Assembly: GCA_022428005.1 (NCBI GenBank)
Contig: JAKMDI010000016.1
Location: 1 to 64,000, forward strand
Length of the DNA stretch: 64,000 nt
DNA from: Flavobacteriaceae bacterium
GTDB taxonomy: Bacteria; Bacteroidota; Bacteroidia; Flavobacteriales; Flavobacteriaceae
Reading direction: 5' to 3'
Under the pieces are notes generated by a model. That model was not told the DNA's origin and searched no databases. It was given only the letters and a program-made list of their open reading frames with translations. The position numbers and the translations under genes were made by a program. This document shows, piece by piece, positions 1 to 8,529 of the stretch (positions within the stretch are counted from its first letter, which is position 1; each line of letters begins with the position of its first letter).

Positions 1-563
1 AATTAGAAATTAAGCACAACAAGGCTAAAAAAATGATGCTGTGGGTGGGAATGATCAGTATGGCAATGACTTTTGCTGGACTGACCAGTGCCTACGTGGT
101 GAGCAGCACCCGAGCCGATTGGCTATCACAGTTTCAAATGCCCTCTGCTTTCGCCATCAGTACGGTAATTATTTTTTTGAGCAGCATGACTTTTTACATG
201 GCCAAAAAAGCCTTAATGTCCCAACAGCTCAGCCGTGCCAAAACCTTGGTCCTCACCACTTTTGTTTTGGCAATTTCCTTTATATATTTTCAATTTAAAG
301 GATTTGGGGATATCATAGCCCAAGGTTATTATTTCACTGGGGCAGAGAGTTCAATTACAACCTCCTTTTTGTACGTCTTGGTTTTATTACACTTGGCCCA
401 TTTATTCGCAGGAATAATTGTCTTACTTGTGGTTTATTACCGCTTGTTAAAAGGACGGTATACGGGCTCCAATACATTGGGTTTTGAAATGGCACATCTG
501 TTCTGGCACTTTCTGGATGTCTTGTGGATTTATTTGTATGTATTTGTTCTCCTTTATCGGTAA
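1..563 (+). CDS. Cytochrome c oxidase subunit III (short form), 5' end outside window
   Basis: Heme-copper oxidase subunit III, a membrane subunit of the terminal oxidase. The frame is open to the left edge, reading L-E-I-K-H-N-K-A-K-K before the first internal Met at 33, so the real start probably lies just outside. Five hydrophobic segments are visible, and the C-terminal part has the subunit III pattern H-L-F-W-H-F-L-D-V-L-W-I. About 186 residues are in the window, near the usual length of about 195 for the short flavobacterial form. It is followed by a second subunit III gene, subunit IV and SCO genes, the usual cluster order in Flavobacteriia. The family call is secure; the start is unknown. 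Confidence 0.9.
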   Translation, partial: LEIKHNKAKKMMLWVGMISMAMTFAGLTSAYVVSSTRADWLSQFQMPSAFAISTVIIFLSSMTFYMAKKALMSQQLSRAKTLVLTTFVLAISFIYFQFKGFGDIIAQGYYFTGAESSITTSFLYVLVLLHLAHLFAGIIVLLVVYYRLLKGRYTGSNTLGFEMAHLFWHFLDVLWIYLYVFVLLYR

Positions 564-602
564 AATATATAAATTTGTTAATACTAATTTGAATTTGACT
601 TT

Positions 603-1577
603 ATGGAATTAACTGCAGCTGAAAAAGAGGCCAATCTGTGGTCTGGAGGCCAGCGCCCGCTCAATGCCAGTTATGGTAAATTGATGATGTGGTTTTTTAT
701 CGTCTCCGATGCACTTACCTTTTCTGGATTTTTGGTTTCCTACGGTTTTTCTCGGTTTAAAAATATTGACTCTTGGCCCATTGCCGATGAGGTATTTACC
801 CACTTTCCTTTTTTACACGGAGTAGATGCTCCCATGTACTATGTGGCATTGATGACCTTTATTTTGATTTTCTCCTCTGTTACTATGGTATTGGCCGTGG
901 ATGCTGGCCATCATATGAACAAGTCCAAAGTGACCTTTTACATGCTGCTGACCATTATTGGGGGTGCTGTTTTTGTAGGTTCTCAGGCCTGGGAATGGAA
1001 AAATTTCATCAAAGGAGAATATGGTGCATTAGAAACAAAAGGGGGACAAATCCTTCAGTTTGTCAATGCAGAGGATGGAAAAAGAGTCGCCATTGCTGAT
1101 TTCGCCGTTTCTATTCCTACAGAACGCAGTGCGCACAAAGCCAGCAACGGAATTTGGTATGAAACCGAAGGATCTTTACCCTCCTATTCTCTGGCCGAGG
1201 TTGTCAAAGGTTTTGAAGGAAACAATAACTTAGTAATACGAAGTGAAAAACTCGATGAGTTTGGACACAAAATTGTCCTCTCTCGTGAGGATTCCCTGGA
1301 CAAAATTGAGAATGCTGTTGAGGTAGTCGAAGGGGCCAACCTGGTCCACAATGAATATGGAAACAGATTGTTTGCCGATTTCTTCTTCTTTATAACTGGT
1401 TTTCACGGATTCCACGTTTTTTCTGGAGTAGTGATCAACATGATCATTTTCTTTAATGTCATTGTAGGAACCTATGAAAAAAGAGGCCATTACGAAATGG
1501 TTGAAAAAGTAGGTTTGTATTGGCATTTCGTCGATTTAGTATGGGTATTTGTTTTTACATTTTTCTATCTCGTTTAA
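603..1577 (+). CDS. Cytochrome c oxidase subunit III, long form with internal insertion
   Basis: Second subunit III paralogue, 324 residues. The N-terminal 130 residues and the C-terminal 75 residues (H-G-F-H-V-F-S-G, then Y-W-H-F-V-D-L-V-W) are the transmembrane core. Residues about 140-250 are a hydrophilic insertion absent from the preceding copy. It lies between two membrane segments and contains charged, loop-like sequence. The ATG start follows the upstream stop by 39 bases. It likely belongs to the same caa3/bo-type oxidase operon as its neighbours; subunit I would lie outside the window. The role of the insertion is unknown to me. Confidence 0.9.
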   Translation: MELTAAEKEANLWSGGQRPLNASYGKLMMWFFIVSDALTFSGFLVSYGFSRFKNIDSWPIADEVFTHFPFLHGVDAPMYYVALMTFILIFSSVTMVLAVDAGHHMNKSKVTFYMLLTIIGGAVFVGSQAWEWKNFIKGEYGALETKGGQILQFVNAEDGKRVAIADFAVSIPTERSAHKASNGIWYETEGSLPSYSLAEVVKGFEGNNNLVIRSEKLDEFGHKIVLSREDSLDKIENAVEVVEGANLVHNEYGNRLFADFFFFITGFHGFHVFSGVVINMIIFFNVIVGTYEKRGHYEMVEKVGLYWHFVDLVWVFVFTFFYLV

Positions 1578-1595
1578 CATAAAAAATTATTACTG

Positions 1596-1979
1596 ATGGC
1601 TGAAGGAGCTCATAAACTTGCGATTTTTAGAGGACTGTTAAAGTTCAAATCCAATGTTCAAAAAATTTGGGGTGTTCTTATATTCTTATCAATCGTTACT
1701 ACCATAGAGGTGGTTTTGGGGATCATTAAACCCCAAATATTGATGAATTATTTTCTGAGTATGAAATTACTCAACTGGATTTTTATCATCTTAACGCTGG
1801 TAAAAGCATACTATATCGCTTGGGATTTTATGCACGTCAGAGACGAGAGAGGAAGTCTCAAAGGAGCGATTGTACTCCCCCTCATCATTCTCATTCCCTA
1901 TCTCATTTTTATTTTAGTACTCGAAGCTGATTATATTTTTGACGTAATGAGCAGTGGTTTTGTGAGCTGGAATTTTTAA
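1596..1979 (+). CDS. Cytochrome c oxidase subunit IV family protein
   Basis: A 127-residue protein with three transmembrane segments and the pattern of bacterial oxidase subunit IV: T-T-I-E-V-V-L-G in helix 1, A-Y-Y-I-A-W-D-F-M-H after helix 2, and a Pro-rich third helix. It presumably stabilises the oxidase core in the inner membrane. It sits 18 bases after the long subunit III gene, in the same operon. The ATG at 1596 gives a cytoplasmic N-terminus of about 25 residues before the first helix. Confidence 0.85.
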   Translation: MAEGAHKLAIFRGLLKFKSNVQKIWGVLIFLSIVTTIEVVLGIIKPQILMNYFLSMKLLNWIFIILTLVKAYYIAWDFMHVRDERGSLKGAIVLPLIILIPYLIFILVLEADYIFDVMSSGFVSWNF

Positions 1980-1999
1980 TATTTTAAGGACACTTTTTT

Positions 2000-2659
2000 A
2001 TGAGCAAAGTCTTTAAAAAATATGCTGTCCTTTCAGTTCTTTTTATTTTTCCCATCGTCATCTATCTTTTTTTTGCCTCTGGCAAGAACAATTTTGCACT
2101 CTTGCCCACCTTGACCCCTGATGTTGACGAATTGAGTCAATGGGAAACCTTAAACGGAGAACCCGTGCAATTGGACAGACGCATTACAGTATTGGGTTTT
2201 TGGGGAGAAGACCTGATCAATAAAAAAGGGGACGCGCTAAATTTAAATCAAAAAATATACAAACGTTTTTACCAGTTTAAAGATTTTCAGTTTGTGATGG
2301 TCGTCAAAAATGGACGACAAACGCAAGTAAATGAACTCAAAAATGAACTCAAGGCAGGAGTGGGAACCGACTTGGTCAAATGGCGTTTTGTTTTTGGTAG
2401 TGATGACGAAATTGCTGCGCTCTTCGAGAGTCTTGACACACCACTTTCACTTACCGAAAAAAACAGTCTTCCCTACGTTTTTATTATAGATAAAGAACGC
2501 AACCTCCGTGGACGTGACGACGACGAAAAGGTAGGAACGCTTTTCGGGTACAATGCCCAGTCGGTAGCCGAGATCAACAATAAAATGGTTGATGATATCA
2601 AAGTCATTCTGGCCGAATACAGGAGGGCACTGAAAAAGTATAACAATACCGACAATTAA
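2000..2659 (+). CDS. Membrane-anchored, cysteine-free SCO/thioredoxin-like protein
   Basis: A 219-residue protein with one N-terminal membrane helix (residues about 8-26) and a periplasmic domain. The domain has a thioredoxin-like order: T-V-L-G-F-W-G-E at the position of strand beta1 and active site, then F-V-M-V-V-K, then P-Y-V-F-I-I-D-K-E-R-N-L-R-G. That last motif matches the cis-Pro/beta4 region of SCO-type proteins. It contains no cysteine at all, so it cannot bind copper through CxxxC or act as a thiol reductase. It lies immediately before the real SCO gene (4-base gap) in the oxidase operon. A structural or partner role in oxidase assembly is inferred; the family assignment is by motif order only. 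Confidence 0.6.
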   Translation: MSKVFKKYAVLSVLFIFPIVIYLFFASGKNNFALLPTLTPDVDELSQWETLNGEPVQLDRRITVLGFWGEDLINKKGDALNLNQKIYKRFYQFKDFQFVMVVKNGRQTQVNELKNELKAGVGTDLVKWRFVFGSDDEIAALFESLDTPLSLTEKNSLPYVFIIDKERNLRGRDDDEKVGTLFGYNAQSVAEINNKMVDDIKVILAEYRRALKKYNNTDN

Positions 2660-2663
2660 TTTA

Positions 2664-3359
2664 ATGAATCGTTTTCGCTATTTAGGCCTGATCCTTATTG
2701 TCATCATTTTTGGGGTGCTATTTGTCCCCAAGATCGCAGACAGAATAGCCAATAAAACTCAGGTGGAAAGCAACCGCTCCGTTCCTGCAAAACCCTTGGC
2801 CTACATAAAACTGAATGGAGAGGCTAAAAAAGTACCTTCTTTTTTAATGCTGAATCAAGACAGTTTAATGATCAGCAACGAAGATTTTGTAGGGAAAGTT
2901 TTCTTGGTTGAATTTTTCTTTACCCGATGTCCCACCATTTGTCCGATTATGAACAAGAACATGAAGATTTTGGACGACCAATTTGGGGCAAGAGCCGACT
3001 TCGGCATTGCTTCTTTTACCATAGACCCTGAAAATGACCAGCCTCATGTCTTAAAAAAATATGCTGAAGATTATAATGTCAAATCTCAAAACTGGCATTT
3101 TTTAACCGATAAGAAATCCAATGTATATGAACTGGCCAATTCAGGATTTAGTATCTTTGCAGGTATAAACCCTGCTGTTGCTGGTGGTTTTGAACACCAG
3201 GGATATTTTGCACTGATCGATAAACGGGGCTACATTCGCTCTCGCGTCGATCAATTTGAAAATCCAATCGTCTATTACTCCGGATTGGACCGTGAGGACC
3301 AAGAACAGCAAGGGGTAGATATGTTATTGGAAGATGTCGCGCTACTGTTAAAAGAATAA
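2664..3359 (+). CDS. SCO1/SenC family copper chaperone for cytochrome oxidase
   Basis: A 231-residue periplasmic thioredoxin-fold protein with an N-terminal membrane anchor. It carries the copper-binding motif C-P-T-I-C-P (Cys 89 and 93) and a later His (about residue 177, in G-F-E-H-Q-G) before F-A-L-I-D-K-R-G, the expected third ligand. SCO proteins deliver copper to the CuA site of oxidase subunit II. It is co-oriented with the subunit III and IV genes upstream and a DUF420 gene downstream, which fits oxidase biogenesis. Confidence 0.9.
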   Translation: MNRFRYLGLILIVIIFGVLFVPKIADRIANKTQVESNRSVPAKPLAYIKLNGEAKKVPSFLMLNQDSLMISNEDFVGKVFLVEFFFTRCPTICPIMNKNMKILDDQFGARADFGIASFTIDPENDQPHVLKKYAEDYNVKSQNWHFLTDKKSNVYELANSGFSIFAGINPAVAGGFEHQGYFALIDKRGYIRSRVDQFENPIVYYSGLDREDQEQQGVDMLLEDVALLLKE

Positions 3360-3368
3360 AATTTGAGC

Positions 3369-3902
3369 ATGAAAAGTCATATGGAGAACGGTGCCCCTAA
3401 AAGTTATGGTAAACTCATCACTGTGGTGTCTGTATTGATTCCTGTTGTCGTGGCCATTCTTTTTACGGTGCGCCTACCCAATGTCGCTCCTTTAGATTTT
3501 TTACCGCCAATTTACGCTGGTATAAATGCGTTAACAGCACTGATATTGGTGATCGCCTATGTGGCCATTCGCCAAAAAAATATTAAGCTGCACGAAAAAT
3601 TAATGAAAATTGCCATTGCACTTTCATTGGTTTTTTTGGTGATGTATGTGGCCTATCACATGACCGCTGATCCAACCCCATTCGGTGGAGAGGGGATTGT
3701 AAGACAAGTCTATTATTTTATCTTGATCTCTCACATACTCTTGTCCGTAGGGATCATTCCCATGGTACTGATTACCTATGTAAGGGCCATAGCAAAAAGA
3801 TTTGCCGATCACAAAAAGATTTCCGTAATCACCTTTCCCATTTGGTTGTACATTGCAGTAACTGGGGTGGTGGTATACCTAATGATTTCCCCATACTACT
3901 AA
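3369..3902 (+). CDS. DUF420 family membrane protein
   Basis: About 177 residues with five hydrophobic segments and His residues inside or near helices (L-H-E-K-L-M-K, Y-H-M-T-A-D, S-H-I-L-L), typical of the DUF420 family that sits in oxidase-assembly clusters, sometimes compared with CtaM. I prefer the ATG at 3369 over a TTG two codons earlier at 3363. The product starts M-K-S-H-M-E-N-G. The biochemical function is not established. Position after SCO supports a role with cytochrome oxidase. Confidence 0.8.
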   Translation: MKSHMENGAPKSYGKLITVVSVLIPVVVAILFTVRLPNVAPLDFLPPIYAGINALTALILVIAYVAIRQKNIKLHEKLMKIAIALSLVFLVMYVAYHMTADPTPFGGEGIVRQVYYFILISHILLSVGIIPMVLITYVRAIAKRFADHKKISVITFPIWLYIAVTGVVVYLMISPYY

Positions 3903-3906
3903 TATC

Positions 3907-4113
3907 ATGCGTATTCTGTGGCTCCTATTATTTTTCTTTCTGCTGTTACCAGAGACCTATGGACAATGCTCGATGTGTAGGGCAGTTTTAGAATCTGGAG
4001 AGGCCAAAGAAACAGCCAAAGGAATAAACAATGGTATTGTATATTTGATGGCAATTCCCTATTTGTTGGTTGCTTTTGTGGGATATCAGGTTTATAAATT
4101 GCTCAAAAAATAA
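3907..4113 (+). CDS. Small two-helix membrane protein with CxxC motif
   Basis: A 68-residue protein. An N-terminal hydrophobic segment looks like a signal or anchor and ends at ...T-Y-G-Q. It is followed by the pair C-S-M-C-R-A and then a second membrane helix ending in K-L-L-K-K. The cysteine pair would face the periplasm and could bind a metal or do redox chemistry. It is the last gene of the oxidase cluster, 4 bases after the DUF420 stop. I do not know a named family; the gene context and clean start argue that it is real. Confidence 0.7.
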   Translation: MRILWLLLFFFLLLPETYGQCSMCRAVLESGEAKETAKGINNGIVYLMAIPYLLVAFVGYQVYKLLKK

Positions 4114-4128
4114 CTTTTTTAAATAATA

Positions 4129-4143
4129 CAATTATTCTAATTG
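4129..4143. promoter_or_regulatory. Perfect 6-bp inverted repeat upstream of the exporter operon
   Basis: CAATTA-TTC-TAATTG. It ends 27 bases before the -7 box at 4171, in the -33 region of the ABC exporter promoter. It could be an operator for a local repressor, but it is short and AT-rich, so chance is possible. Confidence 0.3.
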
Positions 4144-4170
4144 AATTACGTTCCATAAGTAGGCAAACTT

Positions 4171-4178
4171 TATTTTTG
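4171..4178 (+). promoter_or_regulatory. -7 promoter box of the ABC exporter operon
   Basis: TATTTTTG matches the Bacteroidota -7 consensus TAnnTTTG. It predicts transcription from about 4182 and a leader of about 14 bases before the ATG at 4196. No convincing -33 box is visible. Confidence 0.5.
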
Positions 4179-4195
4179 TCCCCAAATAAATTTTC

Positions 4196-4897
4196 ATGAT
4201 AAGCATAAAAAATCTTCACAAATCCTATAAAATGGGAGACAGTTCCCTACATGTACTGAAAGGTATTGATATAGAGGTGGGTGAAGGAGAGCTGGTGGCC
4301 ATTATGGGATCGTCGGGTTCTGGAAAGTCCACTTTACTAAATATATTGGGGATGCTGGACCTGCTGGATGAAGGAGAGTACAGATTAGACAATGTAATGA
4401 TCAAAAATTTAAACGAAACTACAGCTGCAAATTATCGCAATAAGTTTCTCGGTTTTGTCTTTCAATCCTTTAACCTTATCAATTATAAAACTGCCCTTGA
4501 AAACGTCTCCTTACCACTATACTATCAGGGTTTAGGAAGAAAAATAAGACAAGAGAAAGCACTTGAATACCTAGAAAAGGTAGGTTTAAAAGAATGGGCT
4601 TCCCACCTGCCCAGCGAACTTTCTGGAGGACAAAAACAGAGGGTAGCCATAGCAAGAGCATTGGCTTCGCAGCCAAAAGTGCTCTTGGCTGATGAGCCCA
4701 CTGGAGCCTTAGATTCTAAAACCTCAATGGAGGTAATGGCTTTGATCCAACAAATTAATAATGAAGGAAAGACCATTTTGGTGGTGACACACGAATTGGA
4801 CATTGCCCAAATGTGTAAGCGCGTGGTGACCCTCAAAGATGGGGTTATTGTAAAAGATGAAAAAGTAAAACAAGTGATTGTTCCAACCCATGTTTAG
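4196..4897 (+). CDS. ABC transporter ATP-binding protein (MacB/LolD type)
   Basis: A 233-residue ATPase. Walker A G-S-S-G-S-G-K-S-T lies at residues 38-46, the signature L-S-G-G-Q-K-Q-R at about 142-149, and Walker B V-L-L-A-D-E-P-T-G at about 162-170. It is an ATPase-only subunit that pairs with separate FtsX/MacB-type permeases, which follow directly. It overlaps the next gene by 8 bases (ATG at 4890, stop at 4897), suggesting translational coupling. With the downstream adaptor and TolC protein it forms a tripartite macrolide/peptide-type exporter; the substrate is unknown. Confidence 0.9.
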   Translation: MISIKNLHKSYKMGDSSLHVLKGIDIEVGEGELVAIMGSSGSGKSTLLNILGMLDLLDEGEYRLDNVMIKNLNETTAANYRNKFLGFVFQSFNLINYKTALENVSLPLYYQGLGRKIRQEKALEYLEKVGLKEWASHLPSELSGGQKQRVAIARALASQPKVLLADEPTGALDSKTSMEVMALIQQINNEGKTILVVTHELDIAQMCKRVVTLKDGVIVKDEKVKQVIVPTHV

Positions 4898-6119
4898 TAG
4901 AGACCGCTGGCAAGAGATATTCCAAACGATTCGTAAAAATAGGCTCAGAACTGTTCTTTCGGGTTTTACCGTTGCACTGGGGATTTTTATTTTTATTGTA
5001 TTATTTGGTTTTGGCAATGGGTTGAAAAATAGCTTTAAGCAGTTTTTCTTAGATGATGCCACCAATACCCTTTGGATTTCACCGGGGAAGACTTCCAAGC
5101 CCTATCGAGGTTTTAAAGCCAACAGAAGAATAGAATTTGACAACAGCGACCTTAAAGACATCCAAGACAACTTTAAGTTTTTCTTGGAGGATATCACGCC
5201 CAGAATCAACCGGAGTGCTAAGGTCAAATACAAAGGGGAATCCAATAATTACTCTTTCAGAGGGGTTGCTCCTGGACACCAGTCGATTGAAAAAACAGTC
5301 ATCATGCAAGGACGGTACATCAACCAAGATGATATATTGAATAAAACTAAAAATATCGTCATCGGGCGGTTGGTCGCCAAGGATCTTTTTAAAGAGGAAG
5401 ATCCTATAGGAAAATATTTAGAAATGGGCCCCAGTGCTTTTAAAGTGATAGGTATTTTTCAGGATCAAAGTGGAGATCGGGAGGAACGAATCATTTACAT
5501 GCCCTATACCACCCGACAGTTAATCGAAAAAAATAATGATAAAATAAGTTCAATTATCGTGAGTTTTCGTCCCGAAATGGGTTACAAAACCAGTTTGTTG
5601 TTTGAAAAACAATTGCGCCAATTTTTTAAAAATAAAAAAGCCATCGACCCGCGCGACAATAATGGAATATACATCCGAAACGTAGCCGATCAAATTCGTC
5701 AAAATCAACAATTTGCCAGTGTCTTACAGTTAATTGTTGCTTTTGTAGGCATAGGAACCTTGATAGCAGGGATCATTGGGATTTCCAATATCATGGTTTT
5801 TGTTGTCAAAGAACGCACCAAGGAATTGGGTATCCGAAAAGCCCTTGGCGCTACCCCAAAAAGTGTTATCGGTATGGTACTCCAAGAGTCTATTTTTATC
5901 ACTGCCTTATCGGGGATTTTTGGAATGATCTTAGGGATAGCGCTTTTGAGTAATATGGGCGATCGCTTAGAGCGTTTTTTTATTATCGATCCTTACATCG
6001 AAAACAGTACTGCTTTTGTGGCCACGTTTTTACTGATTGTGTTTGGGGCCATAGCAGGGTATATTCCGGCAAAAAGGGCCGCGAGCATAAAACCTATAGT
6101 TGCTTTACGAGATGAATAG
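4890..6119 (+). CDS. ABC transporter permease, MacB/FtsX family (copy 1)
   Basis: About 409 residues with the MacB permease plan. There is one N-terminal helix (about 20-45), a large periplasmic domain (about 50-280), then three C-terminal helices. The motif V-K-E-R-T-K-E-L-G-I-R-K-A-L-G-A-T sits just before helix 3, and the end is A-A-S-I-K-P-I-V-A-L-R-D-E. I chose the ATG at 4890 over a TTG at 4878, because its overlap with the ATPase stop is typical. It overlaps copy 2 by 8 bases. Confidence 0.88.
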   Translation: MFSRDRWQEIFQTIRKNRLRTVLSGFTVALGIFIFIVLFGFGNGLKNSFKQFFLDDATNTLWISPGKTSKPYRGFKANRRIEFDNSDLKDIQDNFKFFLEDITPRINRSAKVKYKGESNNYSFRGVAPGHQSIEKTVIMQGRYINQDDILNKTKNIVIGRLVAKDLFKEEDPIGKYLEMGPSAFKVIGIFQDQSGDREERIIYMPYTTRQLIEKNNDKISSIIVSFRPEMGYKTSLLFEKQLRQFFKNKKAIDPRDNNGIYIRNVADQIRQNQQFASVLQLIVAFVGIGTLIAGIIGISNIMVFVVKERTKELGIRKALGATPKSVIGMVLQESIFITALSGIFGMILGIALLSNMGDRLERFFIIDPYIENSTAFVATFLLIVFGAIAGYIPAKRAASIKPIVALRDE

Positions 6120-7389
6120 CCTCAAAGTATTATTCGACTTCGATACCTGGCAAGAAATATTTGGTTCTATTGCCAAAAACAAAACGCGTACCATAATTAC
6201 TGTGATCGGGGTTTTGTGGGGGATATTTATTTACATCACCCTCGCGGGAGCCGCCAAGGGACTCGACAATGGATTTGAACGTGAATTTCAGGACATGGCC
6301 ATGAACTCTATGTTCGTCTGGCCGCAAAGGACCAGTGTCCCCTACGCAGGTTTTAAAGTGGGCAGGAATCCACGGTTTACAATCTCCAATGTCAATGATT
6401 TGAAGATGCAGATTCCCGAAATTAAATATATAGCTCCAAGAAGTGCTCGCGGTGTTTTTGGAGGCAGTCCCCCTGCAAGTGTCGTTTTCAAAGATAAATC
6501 CTCCACCTATAATATTTATGGAGACTTCCCAGAATACACCAAAATATCCACCAAAAAAATATACAAAGGAGGTCGATTCATCAATGAGCAAGATCAAAAA
6601 AACGAGAGAAAAGTTTGCGTGATTGGCGAACGAACCAAAGAGGAACTCTTTGAAGAAGACGAAGAACCTGTGGGTAAATACATAAGGATCAACAATGTTT
6701 TTTTTCAAGTAATTGGGGTCCACAAGTACATCGAAGGGGGTGGTTTTGAAACTGACGGGGATATTTTTATTCCCTTCAATACTTTTAGAAATTTATACAA
6801 TACTGGAGATAAATTGGACTGGTTTACCATCGCTGCTTATCCCGATGCCGATGTTGTTGCTGTAGAAAAAAAGGTAAAAGCCGTTTTAAAGAAAATTCAT
6901 AGAATAGCCCCTGAGGACGAACGTGCAATAGGATCCTTCAATATTGGTGAGTTATTCAACCGCATCAGCGGTTTTGCCAACGGAATGACTTTTTTGTCGC
7001 TGGTGGTGGGGTTGGCTACGATTTTGGCAGGTGTAATTGGAATCGGGAATATTTTGTTGATATCCGTAAAAGAACGCACTAAGGAGTTGGGCGTGCGGCG
7101 TGCATTGGGAGCCACACCAGGAGAAGTCAGAACACAAATTTTATTAGAATCGGTTTTTTTAACCACCATTGCAGGAATCATCGGTATTATCCTGGGCGCT
7201 GGAGTGCTGGCCATTATCAATTTTATGACCCGAGGAATCACCGATTATCCCTACACCAACCCCACTGTACCCATACCCTACGTTATTGGTGCTTTGATCA
7301 CTATGGTGGCCTTGGGAACCCTAATCGGATTAATACCTGCCCAAAGGGCGGTGAGTATAAAACCCATAGACGCACTTAGAGAAGAATAA
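6112..7389 (+). CDS. ABC transporter permease, MacB/FtsX family (copy 2)
   Basis: About 425 residues, a paralogue of the preceding permease with the same layout and the same V-K-E-R-T-K-E-L-G-V-R-R-A-L-G-A-T motif, ending S-I-K-P-I-D-A-L-R-E-E. The ATG at 6112 overlaps the previous stop; a TTG at 6100 is less likely. Two different permeases with a single ATPase suggest a heterodimeric membrane part rather than the MacB homodimer. It is followed after 15 bases by the periplasmic adaptor gene. Confidence 0.88.
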   Translation: MNSLKVLFDFDTWQEIFGSIAKNKTRTIITVIGVLWGIFIYITLAGAAKGLDNGFEREFQDMAMNSMFVWPQRTSVPYAGFKVGRNPRFTISNVNDLKMQIPEIKYIAPRSARGVFGGSPPASVVFKDKSSTYNIYGDFPEYTKISTKKIYKGGRFINEQDQKNERKVCVIGERTKEELFEEDEEPVGKYIRINNVFFQVIGVHKYIEGGGFETDGDIFIPFNTFRNLYNTGDKLDWFTIAAYPDADVVAVEKKVKAVLKKIHRIAPEDERAIGSFNIGELFNRISGFANGMTFLSLVVGLATILAGVIGIGNILLISVKERTKELGVRRALGATPGEVRTQILLESVFLTTIAGIIGIILGAGVLAIINFMTRGITDYPYTNPTVPIPYVIGALITMVALGTLIGLIPAQRAVSIKPIDALREE

Positions 7390-7404
7390 TTAAAACATTA
7401 TAAC

Positions 7405-8529
7405 ATGAAAATATTAAAATATTTTGCCATAGGAATATTGGTTTTAGGAGCCATTTTCGCCACGCTTTATTTTGTTAAAACCAACAGTAAAACATTAATA
7501 GAATATGATGTTCAGGTGGCCTCAATTCAAAATATTGAAAAGAAAACAGTGGTGACAGGAAAAGTAATTCCTGAGGATGAGGTCGAAATAAAACCACAGA
7601 TTTCTGGAATTATTGAGGAGCTGTATGTTGAAGAGGGAGATTTGGTCTCCAATGGGGATCTGCTTGCCAAGGTTAAGGTGGTTCCCAATGAACAGGCGTT
7701 GAATTCTGCTAAAGGAAGACTTTCCAATACATTGATCTTATTGAAAAATGCAGAGGTGGAATTCAAAAGAAACGAAACGCTTTTCAAGAAGGAAATCATA
7801 TCCCAAAGGGAGTATGACAATGCTAAATTGAATTATGATCAAGCCCAGCAAAATGTTGAAAACGCAAGAACTGATCTTCAGATCATCAAATTAGGATCTG
7901 CGGGGGGCTCCTCTATTGCCAATACCAATATTCGGGCAACCGTTCCTGGGACCGTTTTAGAAATTCCCATAAAGGAGGGAGACCAGGTTATTGAAAGTAA
8001 TACTTTCAATGCGGGAACGACCATTGCAACGGTGGCGGATTTGAATAAAATGATATTTGAAGGTAAAGTGGACGAGGCAGAAGTGGCTAAATTGATCATT
8101 GGGATGCCCTTAAAAGTTACTTTGGGTGCCATAGAAGATGAATCTTTTGATGCACAATTAAAGTTTATAGCCCCCAAAGGAAATGAAGAGGATGGAACGG
8201 TTCAATTCAAAATTGAAGGGGATGTTTATTTAAATGATTCTGTATTTATCAGGGCGGGGTACAGTGCTAACGCCTCTTTAGTATTGGAAAAAAAAGACAG
8301 TATAATGGCCATTTCAGAGGCTTTATTGCAATTTGATAAAGTTACCAATGATCCCTATGTAGAGATAAAAAATGATGCAGGCGAATTTGAAAGAAAAGAC
8401 ATTGAGGTAGGGATTTCAGACGGAATTAATGTAGAGGTCATATCGGGGATAGAAATGGAGGATGAGATAAAAGTTTGGAACAAGACCGAGCCCATAAAAA
8501 TCGGAGAAGAAGAGGAATCCAATAATTAA
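7405..8529 (+). CDS. Periplasmic adaptor (membrane fusion protein), MacA/HlyD family
   Basis: A 374-residue protein with an N-terminal anchor helix (about 5-22). A split lipoyl/barrel-sandwich domain follows (G-K-V-I-P-E-D-E-V-E-I-K-P-Q-I-S-G and later N-I-R-A-T-V-P-G-T-V-L). A coiled-coil hairpin of about 60-70 residues lies between the two halves, then beta-barrel segments. It links the inner-membrane ABC permeases to the TolC channel encoded next. The stop and the next start share one base (TAATG at 8527-8531). Confidence 0.9.
   Translation: MKILKYFAIGILVLGAIFATLYFVKTNSKTLIEYDVQVASIQNIEKKTVVTGKVIPEDEVEIKPQISGIIEELYVEEGDLVSNGDLLAKVKVVPNEQALNSAKGRLSNTLILLKNAEVEFKRNETLFKKEIISQREYDNAKLNYDQAQQNVENARTDLQIIKLGSAGGSSIANTNIRATVPGTVLEIPIKEGDQVIESNTFNAGTTIATVADLNKMIFEGKVDEAEVAKLIIGMPLKVTLGAIEDESFDAQLKFIAPKGNEEDGTVQFKIEGDVYLNDSVFIRAGYSANASLVLEKKDSIMAISEALLQFDKVTNDPYVEIKNDAGEFERKDIEVGISDGINVEVISGIEMEDEIKVWNKTEPIKIGEEEESNN

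Noticed and set aside
4099..4120. AAAAAA/TTTTTT pair after the oxidase cluster as a terminator
   Set aside because: Only A-T pairs with a 4-base loop; too weak to call.
6130..6723. 197-codon minus-strand frame inside the permease gene
   Set aside because: Shadow of a well-supported ABC permease; no recognisable motif.
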